Translations under genes and position numbers: made by a program
The notes under the pieces: model-generated
Database searches by the model: none
The model's input: the letters and a program-made list of their open reading frames with translations, nothing else
Told to the model about the DNA's origin: nothing
From: Firmicutes bacterium ADurb.Bin467
Lineage (GTDB): Bacteria > Bacillota > Clostridia > Christensenellales > Aristaeellaceae
Assembly (NCBI GenBank): GCA_002068815.1
Contig: MWAC01000043.1
Coordinates: 1 to 5,436 of the forward strand
Reading direction: 5' to 3'
Length of the DNA: 5,436 nt
Part shown: in pieces, positions 1 through 4,531 of the stretch
How positions within the stretch are numbered: position 1 is the stretch's first letter
Layout of the letters: the number at the start of each line of letters is the position of its first letter

Positions 1-1581
1 AATATCGTCGACGGCAGCCGCGCGATGATCCCGCTCGCGGGCCCGGCGAACAAGCAGGGCCGCATCGCGGCGGACAACATGGCCGGCGGCGACAGCGCGT
101 ACGCGGGCTCGCTCGGGACGTCGGTGTTGAAGCTGTTCGACCTGACCGCGGCGTCGGCCGGGCTCAGCGAAAAGGCGCTCGTAAAATCCGGAAAGGTCCG
201 CGGCGAGCACTTCGACAGCGTGACGATCGTGCAGAACGACCATGCGGGCTACTACCCCGGCGCGGTGCCGATGACGATCAAGCTGCTGTTCGGGAAGCCC
301 GACGGCCGCGTGCTCGGCGCGCAGATCGTCGGCAGGAACGGCGTCGACAAGCGCATCGACGTGCTCGCGACGGTCATCCGCCTGGGCGGCACGGTCAAAA
401 CGCTGACCGAGCTCGAGCTCGCCTACGCGCCGCCCTATTCCTCGGCGAAGGACCCGGTCAACATGGCGGGCTTCGTCGCCGAGAACGCGCTTCGGGGCCG
501 CGCGGTTTTTAGCCGGTGGGACGCGATAGAGACCACGCCCGAGGCAGTTGTGCTCGACGTGCGCGAGGACGTCGAGCGCGAGGCGTGGCGGCTCCCGCGT
601 TCCAAGGACATACCGCTCGGACAGCTCCGCAACCGCCTCGGCGAGCTGAACCGCAACGCGCCGGTGATCGTACTGTGCGCCGCGGGCGTGCGCGCGTACA
701 ACGCCGCGCGGATTCTGATGCAGAACGGGTTTAAGGGCGTGTCGATCTACCCCGGCGGCGCGATGCACTACCGCTCGACGCACTATCTGGACGAAATCGA
801 CGCGATCGAGCACGGGCGCATCGCCGACAGCGGGGACGTCGAGGAGGCCGAGCCGGTGCTCTCGCTGCGCGTCGACTGCCGCGGCATGCAGTGCCCGGGG
901 CCGCTGATGCGCGTGTTCGAGGAGCTCGAAAAATTGAAGGACGGCGACGTCGTCGAGGTGTCCGCGTCCGACCCGGGGTTTCAGCGCGACATCGAGGCGT
1001 GGACGCGGCGCACCGGAAACGGGCTGCTGTCCGTCCGGCGCGAGGGGCCGGACACGGTCGCGCTGCTGCGCAAGGGAAACCGGGAGGCCGCGGTTCAAGC
1101 GCCGGAGGGCGAGCGCGGCAAGACGATCATCGTGTTCAGCGGCGACCTCGACCGCGTGCTGGCCTCGCTGATCATCGCGAACGGCGCGGCGGCGATGGGC
1201 AGGAAGGTCACGATGTTCTTCACCTTCTGGGGCCTGAACGCGCTCCGCAAGCCCGAGGGGGCCCGCGTCAAAAAGGGCCTGATCGACCGCATGTTCGGCG
1301 CGATGATGCCCAAGGGCGTCGGGCGCATGAAGCTCTCGAAGATGCACATGCTAGGCATGGGAACCTCTATGATGAAGCATGTGATGCGGAAAAAGAACGT
1401 CTTCTCCGTCGGAGAGATGCTCCAAAAGGCGCGCGCGGCCGGGGTGCGGCTCGTCGCCTGCACGATGAGCATGGACGTGATGGGCATTCAGCGCGAGGAA
1501 CTGCTGGACGGAATTGAGTACGCCGGCGTCGGGAGCTACTTAGGCGACGCGGAGGAGGCGGACCTCAACCTGTTCGTCTAG
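1..1581 (+). CDS. CoA-disulfide/persulfide reductase C-terminal part fused to rhodanese, TusA and DsrE-like domains (5' partial)
   Basis: The frame is open from base 1, so the real start lies upstream; the ATG at 25 is internal. The visible 526 residues (codon 1 = bases 1-3) hold four blocks. Residues 1 to about 165 are the end of an FAD/NAD(P)H pyridine-nucleotide-disulfide oxidoreductase: the IPLAGPANKQGR segment, then a dimerisation domain with HAGYYPGA and APPYSSAKDPVN, as in CoA-disulfide reductases. Residues about 170-265 are a rhodanese domain with active loop CAAGVR (Cys226, codon 676-678). Residues about 287-355 are a TusA/SirA domain with CPGP (Cys298, codon 892-894). Residues about 373-526 are a DsrE/DrsH-like domain with ACTMSMDVMGI (Cys487, codon 1459-1461). 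All three sulfur-accepting cysteines are intact. Known two-domain relatives (reductase plus rhodanese) reduce CoA disulfides, persulfides or polysulfides; the added carrier domains suggest sulfur relay within one cytoplasmic polypeptide (inference). The missing N-terminus should hold the FAD site and redox Cys. No terminator follows, so read-through into the regulator is possible. Confidence 0.93.
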   Translation, partial: NIVDGSRAMIPLAGPANKQGRIAADNMAGGDSAYAGSLGTSVLKLFDLTAASAGLSEKALVKSGKVRGEHFDSVTIVQNDHAGYYPGAVPMTIKLLFGKPDGRVLGAQIVGRNGVDKRIDVLATVIRLGGTVKTLTELELAYAPPYSSAKDPVNMAGFVAENALRGRAVFSRWDAIETTPEAVVLDVREDVEREAWRLPRSKDIPLGQLRNRLGELNRNAPVIVLCAAGVRAYNAARILMQNGFKGVSIYPGGAMHYRSTHYLDEIDAIEHGRIADSGDVEEAEPVLSLRVDCRGMQCPGPLMRVFEELEKLKDGDVVEVSASDPGFQRDIEAWTRRTGNGLLSVRREGPDTVALLRKGNREAAVQAPEGERGKTIIVFSGDLDRVLASLIIANGAAAMGRKVTMFFTFWGLNALRKPEGARVKKGLIDRMFGAMMPKGVGRMKLSKMHMLGMGTSMMKHVMRKKNVFSVGEMLQKARAAGVRLVACTMSMDVMGIQREELLDGIEYAGVGSYLGDAEEADLNLFV

Positions 1582-1586
1582 GTTGA
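1565..1586. promoter_or_regulatory. Inverted repeat, candidate operator over the regulator's -35 box
   Basis: TCAACCT (1565-1571) and AGGTTGA (1580-1586) are perfect 7-bp inverted arms separated by 8 bases, 22 bp in total. The right arm includes the last two bases of the upstream stop codon and the first four bases of the TTGACA box. A dimeric regulator bound here would block RNA polymerase. Crp/Fnr proteins bind palindromes of about this length, so autoregulation by the adjacent gene is plausible. The arms do not match the textbook FNR (TTGAT/ATCAA) or CRP (TGTGA/TCACA) half-sites. The repeat could be chance or a weak RNA hairpin at the end of the upstream gene. Confidence 0.4.
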
Positions 1587-1611
1587 CACGGGGGCATGCG
1601 CCTGCTATCAT
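1583..1611 (+). promoter_or_regulatory. Sigma70-type promoter of the Crp/Fnr gene
   Basis: A perfect -35 TTGACA (1583-1588) is followed by a 17-base spacer and a -10 TATCAT (1606-1611) preceded by TGC, an extended -10. Transcription would start near 1618. This leaves a leader of about 28 bases before the start codon at 1646. The -35 begins two bases after the upstream stop codon. An in-frame TTG at 1583 could extend the regulator ORF, but it is the -35 box itself and so upstream of the transcript, which argues against that start. Confidence 0.85.
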
Positions 1612-1633
1612 AGAAGGGAACGATCGAAGAAAA

Positions 1634-1639
1634 GAGGGG
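1634..1639 (+). promoter_or_regulatory. Ribosome binding site deciding the Crp/Fnr start
   Basis: GAGGGG at 1634-1639 lies 6 bases before the ATG at 1646 but directly abuts the ATG at 1640. Normal spacing therefore favours 1646 as the start codon. Confidence 0.7.
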
Positions 1640-1645
1640 ATGCGC

Positions 1646-2308
1646 ATGCCGCGACCCGTCTCCGAGATTTTCCCGGTCTGGGACACGCTGGCCCCCGACG
1701 AGCGCGCGTACCTCACGCAGTCCGCGGTCTACCGCACCGTTCCGAAGGGCAGGATACTGCAGCAGGGCAAGGAGTGCGTCGGGCTCTTTCTGATCGAGTC
1801 GGGCCAGCTCCGCGGCTTCCTCCTGTCCGCCGAGGGCAAGGAGGTCACGCTGTTTCGGCTGCTGGACGGGGACATCTGCCTGTTCTCGTCGTCCTGCGTC
1901 GTGCGCGAACTGCAGTTCGACGTGACGATCGAGAGCGAGAAGGAGACAAACCTCTGGATGATCCCGTTTTCGGCGTACGACCGGCTGATGAAGTCGTCGC
2001 TCGCGGTCGCGAACTACACGACGAAGCTGATGGCCACGCGCTTTTCCGAGGTGATGTGGGTCATGGAGCAGATCGTGTTTAAGAGCATCGACGCGCGGCT
2101 GGCCGCGTTCCTCTTGGAGGAGAGCGCGCTCGAGGAGAGCGACGGCCTCTCAATCACGCACGAGAAGATCGCCCGGCATATGGGCACCGCGCGCGAGGTC
2201 GTCACGCGCATGCTCAAGTATTTCTCGAGCGAGGGGCTCGTGCGGCTCTCGCGGGGCGGCATCGCGATCGTCGACCGGAAGGGATTGGAGAACCTCGCGA
2301 AACAGTAA
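1646..2308 (+). CDS. Crp/Fnr-family transcriptional regulator
   Basis: The 220-residue product has the usual family length and order. Residues about 10-120 form a cyclic-nucleotide-binding-like beta-roll effector domain (KGRILQQGKE, then FLIESGQLRGF, then LLDGDICLF). A long dimerisation helix spans about 120-155, and a C-terminal winged helix-turn-helix about 155-218 (LSITHEKIARHMGTAREVVTRMLKYFSSEGLV). The recognition helix reads TAREVVTRML, close to the Crp/Fnr pattern. No N-terminal Fnr-type cysteine cluster is present, so a [4Fe-4S] oxygen sensor is unlikely. Cysteines sit at 44, 78 and 84, with GDICLFSSSC in the effector domain; I read a redox or sulfane-sulfur sensing role as possible only. 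The start was chosen from the RBS and because upstream starts overlap the promoter. It has its own promoter and terminator, and its neighbour is a sulfur-transfer reductase, which it may control. The ligand is unknown. Confidence 0.93.
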   Translation: MPRPVSEIFPVWDTLAPDERAYLTQSAVYRTVPKGRILQQGKECVGLFLIESGQLRGFLLSAEGKEVTLFRLLDGDICLFSSSCVVRELQFDVTIESEKETNLWMIPFSAYDRLMKSSLAVANYTTKLMATRFSEVMWVMEQIVFKSIDARLAAFLLEESALEESDGLSITHEKIARHMGTAREVVTRMLKYFSSEGLVRLSRGGIAIVDRKGLENLAKQ

Positions 2309-2345
2309 ACCGACGGGCGAAAACCCGCCGGTTTTTTTGTTTTTG
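2307..2345 (+). terminator. Rho-independent terminator after the Crp/Fnr gene
   Basis: The left arm AAACCGACGGG (2307-2317) pairs with CCCGCCGGTTT (2324-2334), 11 positions with one A-C mismatch and a 6-base loop. Seven T (2332-2338) follow, then G and five more T. The stem overlaps the regulator's stop codon. Read from the other strand the A-C mismatch becomes a G-U pair, and the stem lies just past the stop of the convergent gene at 2352. On that strand only a short TTTACTGTTT tract follows, so any bidirectional action is probably weaker. Confidence 0.88.
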
Positions 2346-2351
2346 GGAATA

Positions 2352-3056
2352 TCACCGGTTGAGCCGGACGATCTCGGAGGCCGTCACCTGCGGCGGCATC
2401 GAGTACGCCATCCGGCCGTCGTGGAACGCGCGGACGAAGTCGCCGACCGCGAGCCCCTCCGGAGCCGCGCCGGGCGCGAAGTTCACCCGGATCGCCTTTT
2501 CGCCCTCGCCGACGATCAGGAAATCGCTGCCGATCCCGGCCACCTCGCCCTCGACCGTATATCCCACCACGACGAGCCCCGCGCCGACCTGCGGCGGCAG
2601 CGAGAGCGCCATGATTCCGTTGAAATACACCCGGATGTCCTGTCCGGGCTCGGCCCCGCCGTCCCAATTCTCCGGCAGCCGCACGTAGACCTGCCCGTGC
2701 TCCTTCGTATCGATCAACAGCGCGTTGTCGCGCGCGTAGACCTCGGCGACCGCGCCCGCGAGGAGGTGCGAGCGGACTGTGACCGCCATCACCTGCGGCG
2801 GCATCGAGCGCGTCATCTGCCCGTCGTAGTCAATGTACACATACGCTCCCGGATGGAGCTCGAAGTCGACGTCCCAGACCGTGTTCTCGTCGGTCAGCAC
2901 GGCGACGTCGCCGAACTCGGCCGTCTCGACGAGCAGCCGCCCTTCCTCGACGTTTGCGACGACGCCCTCCAGCGAAAAGCTCCCGGGCGCGACTTCCGCG
3001 TGCGACGCAACGGCCGCAAGCAGCAAAAATGCGATCAACAATGCGAGTTTCTTCAC
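2352..3056 (-). CDS. Exported protein with three tandem beta-rich repeats, function unknown
   Basis: The 234-residue product starts at a GTG (minus strand, 3056-3054). Residues 1-20 are a Sec signal peptide: KK, a Leu/Ala-rich core, then SHA before Glu21, with no lipobox Cys, so the mature protein is predicted soluble outside the cytoplasmic membrane. The rest is three copies of one unit (about 28-97, 98-166, 167-234). Each opens with a G-x-V-x-x-V-like strand and closes with a signature: YDGQMTRSMPPQVMA (77-91), FNGIMALSLPPQVGA (145-159), HDGRMAYSMPPQVTA (212-226). The alternating hydrophobic pattern suggests small beta-barrels of OB-like type. The closing signature recalls DUF3221-like proteins of Firmicutes, but that is memory and not a search. 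The mature part has no cysteine and I see no catalytic motif. It may bind a ligand or ion, or act in the envelope; none of this is shown. It is monocistronic here, convergent to the Crp/Fnr gene and divergent from the ROK gene. Confidence 0.85.
   Translation of the reverse strand: MKKLALLIAFLLLAAVASHAEVAPGSFSLEGVVANVEEGRLLVETAEFGDVAVLTDENTVWDVDFELHPGAYVYIDYDGQMTRSMPPQVMAVTVRSHLLAGAVAEVYARDNALLIDTKEHGQVYVRLPENWDGGAEPGQDIRVYFNGIMALSLPPQVGAGLVVVGYTVEGEVAGIGSDFLIVGEGEKAIRVNFAPGAAPEGLAVGDFVRAFHDGRMAYSMPPQVTASEIVRLNR
2379..2828 (-). repeat. Three diverged tandem repeats within the exported protein gene
   Basis: The conserved closing signatures lie at 2784-2828, 2580-2624 and 2379-2423, 204 and 201 bases apart. 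DNA similarity is highest at the Pro-Pro-Gln-Val core: bases 2384-2403 and 2789-2808 are identical over 20 positions, and 2587-2604 differs from them at one base over the shared 18. The rest of each unit has diverged at DNA level while keeping its protein pattern. This indicates old internal duplication, with selection or occasional recombination keeping the core alike. Confidence 0.85.
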
Positions 3057-3064
3057 GGTTTTCG

Positions 3065-3069
3065 CCTCC
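3065..3069 (-). promoter_or_regulatory. Ribosome binding site supporting the GTG start of the repeat protein
   Basis: On the minus strand GGAGG (3069-3065) lies 8 bases before the GTG at 3056. This supports the GTG, which also places the KK and hydrophobic core of the signal peptide right at the N-terminus. Confidence 0.75.
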
Positions 3070-3102
3070 GTTTCTGTGTTTTCCCCTATGAGACGAACAC
3101 AC

Positions 3103-3141
3103 TTGCCCGCCGGTTCCGGTGTTTTCCGGCGCGCGCGGCAA
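3103..3141 (-). other. Possible hairpin in the 5' leader of the repeat-protein gene
   Basis: TTGCC (3103-3107) pairs with GGCAA (3137-3141) and CGCCGG (3108-3113) pairs with CCGGCG (3126-3131). This gives 11 pairs with a 12-base loop and a 5-base bulge (3132-3136). It lies about 47-85 bases upstream of the GTG start. It could be an mRNA leader structure or a protein site, but GC-rich DNA produces such pairings easily. I found no convincing minus-strand promoter in 3057-3311. Confidence 0.25.
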
Positions 3142-3238
3142 TCCTTAGGAACCCTTGACGCCTCTCCCGCGAAATTCTGCGCATATATTCAAAAAACCGA
3201 TGAACCGCACGACAAATCGGACAATTTTGCCGCGTTTC

Positions 3239-3267
3239 TTGACAGCGGGGCGGCCGGGTGCTATAGT
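3239..3267 (+). promoter_or_regulatory. Sigma70-type promoter of the ROK regulator gene
   Basis: A perfect -35 TTGACA (3239-3244), a 17-base spacer and a -10 TATAGT (3262-3267) preceded by TGC (extended -10). The start of transcription would be near 3274, giving a leader of about 38 bases. The 255-bp divergent region (3057-3311) upstream is more AT-rich around 3181-3240 than the flanking genes, and an operator for the ROK protein may lie there. The only paired motif seen is CCGAT/ATCGG (3197-3201, 3216-3220), which is too weak to call. Confidence 0.87.
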
Positions 3268-3293
3268 ATGTTTATTAAGGAAGGCTTAGGAAT

Positions 3294-3302
3294 GAGGGGA
3301 GG
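3294..3302 (+). promoter_or_regulatory. Ribosome binding site of the ROK gene
   Basis: GAGGGGAGG at 3294-3302 lies 9 bases before the GTG at 3312 and 12 bases before the ATG at 3315. Spacing slightly favours the GTG; the alternative changes the product by one residue. Confidence 0.7.
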
Positions 3303-3311
3303 CGCGGTCCC

Positions 3312-4481
3312 GTGATGGTCGGAAAGCCGGAGATACTCGGCGAGATGAACAAGAAGCTGATCCTCGACCACCTGCGCAAGTGCGGGCCGCAGTCGCGCGC
3401 CGACCTGAGCCGCAACCTCGGCATGAGCTTTCCGACGGTCTCGACGAACGTCGAGGCGCTCTTGGAAAACGAGCTGATCGCCGTCATCGACGCGCCGGAC
3501 GCCGCCGACTTTGCCGCGGGCCGGAGGCCGATCCTCTTCGGCTACAACGCCGACTGGGGCTACGTCGTCTCGATGGACATGGGCCGCTCGCGCATCCGGA
3601 TGATGGTGCTGAACGTCGCCGGCGACGTCGTTAAGACGGTCGGCTTCAAGCTGAAGTCGTCAAACGGCCTCGACATGTTGGAGGAGATCGACCGGGCGTT
3701 CCTCTCGCTGCTCTCGGACGCCTCGGTGCCCCTCGAAAAGGTGCGCTTCGTCAGCATCGGCATGCCCGGCATACTCGACCCGAACACGAACCGGCTCGAG
3801 CTCGCGCCGTTTCTGAACGAGGCATTGCGCGCAAACCGCATCGACCAGCACCTCGAGCGCAAGTACGGCCTGCGAACGACGACCGAAAACAGCGTGAACC
3901 TCGCCGCGATCGCCGAGAAGTGGCAGGGCGCGGGCGTCGAGTATTCCGACATCGTCTACGTCGATCTCGCCGTCGGCATCGGCAGCGCGCTGATCCTGGG
4001 CGGCGAGCTCGTGACCGGGCACAACGGCGCCGCGGGCGAGATCGGCTACATGCTGCCGGGCATCGCGTTTCGGCGCAAGGTCTACGACGAGGAGGGGGTC
4101 TTGGAAAAAATCCTGTCCGCGTCCGAGATCGAGCGGCGGATGGTCATGCAGTCGCAGCACCCCGGCGCGAACACGCGCGACCTGTTCGAGGGCGAGGGCG
4201 CGCAGTTCTGGGAGCCGTACCTCGAGGACATCCGCAGCTACCTCGCGATGACGCTCGTGAACCTCGTCGCCGTGCTGAACCCCGAGCTCGTGATCGTGGG
4301 CGGCGGGCTCGGAAAGGCGCTGCTCCGGCACGACCGCGCGTACTTCACCGAGTTTCTGCGCGCGCACGTGCCCTACGTCCCGAAGCTCGTCGAGCCGCTG
4401 CTCGACGAAAACGCGGCGCTTCTCGGGGCGGCGGCGTACGCGCTCCGGCTCATACACGACGAGCAGACCCTGACCCGCTGA
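3312..4481 (+). CDS. ROK-family transcriptional regulator (NagC/XylR type) with degenerate kinase motifs
   Basis: The 389-residue length is typical of ROK repressors. Residues about 8-60 form a winged helix-turn-helix ([43 protein letters not shown]). Residues about 83-385 form the sugar-kinase-like ROK fold: phosphate-loop-like DMGRSRIRM (89-97), [10 protein letters not shown] (148-157), [13 protein letters not shown] (192-204), [12 protein letters not shown] (236-247), IVGGGLGKA (328-336) and [10 protein letters not shown] (368-377). Active ROK kinases have an ND pair whose Asp is catalytic; here position 194 is Ser. The family zinc site (His of GEIGH plus a CxCGxxGC cluster) is absent: Tyr246 replaces His and no cysteine cluster follows. 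It is thus most likely a DNA-binding sugar sensor without kinase activity. A GTG start is used, with ATG one codon later as the alternative. The next gene, a sugar-binding protein 50 bases downstream on the same strand, is the likely target and source of the inducer. Confidence 0.93.
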   Translation: MMVGKPEILGEMNKKLILDHLRKCGPQSRADLSRNLGMSFPTVSTNVEALLENELIAVIDAPDAADFAAGRRPILFGYNADWGYVVSMDMGRSRIRMMVLNVAGDVVKTVGFKLKSSNGLDMLEEIDRAFLSLLSDASVPLEKVRFVSIGMPGILDPNTNRLELAPFLNEALRANRIDQHLERKYGLRTTTENSVNLAAIAEKWQGAGVEYSDIVYVDLAVGIGSALILGGELVTGHNGAAGEIGYMLPGIAFRRKVYDEEGVLEKILSASEIERRMVMQSQHPGANTRDLFEGEGAQFWEPYLEDIRSYLAMTLVNLVAVLNPELVIVGGGLGKALLRHDRAYFTEFLRAHVPYVPKLVEPLLDENAALLGAAAYALRLIHDEQTLTR

Positions 4482-4486
4482 AATTC

Positions 4487-4501
4487 GCCGGCCCGACCGG
4501 T
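4487..4501 (+). other. Small hairpin between the ROK and sugar-binding protein genes
   Basis: GCCGG (4487-4491) and CCGGT (4497-4501) can form a 5-bp stem with one G-U pair and a 5-base loop. No T-run follows, so it is not an intrinsic terminator. It could mark an mRNA processing or stabilising site that raises expression of the downstream binding protein, as is common for such operons. The stem is short and may be chance. Confidence 0.25.
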
Positions 4502-4531
4502 GGATATAGAAAAAGGAGAAGGAGAACAACG

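Noticed and set aside
1621..1626. CGATCG palindrome just after the expected start of the regulator transcript
   Set aside because: A 6-base palindrome without wider symmetry is common by chance in GC-rich DNA.
1583..1645. Extended N-terminus of the Crp/Fnr protein from the TTG at 1583 or the ATG at 1640
   Set aside because: The TTG is the -35 box, upstream of the expected transcript start. The ATG at 1640 touches the Shine-Dalgarno sequence, leaving no spacing.
2337..3158. Long plus-strand open frame of 273 codons opposite the repeat-protein gene
   Set aside because: It is antisense to a gene with a signal peptide, RBS and three protein repeats. Its product is rich in Arg, Asp and His with no recognisable domain, which is typical of shadow frames in GC-rich DNA.
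3155..3190. Plus-strand TTGACG (3155-3160) and TATATT-like sequence near 3184
   Set aside because: The spacing of about 23 bases is too long for a sigma70 promoter, and a far better promoter lies at 3239-3267.
3144..3292. CTTAGGAA occurring at 3144-3151 and 3285-3292 around the ROK promoter
   Set aside because: Two 8-base direct copies 141 bases apart, the second next to the RBS, are not enough to call operator sites.
4501..4510. TATAGA at 4505-4510 as a -10 box for the sugar-binding protein gene
   Set aside because: No -35-like hexamer lies 16-18 bases upstream, where the sequence is the end of the ROK gene and a small GC hairpin.
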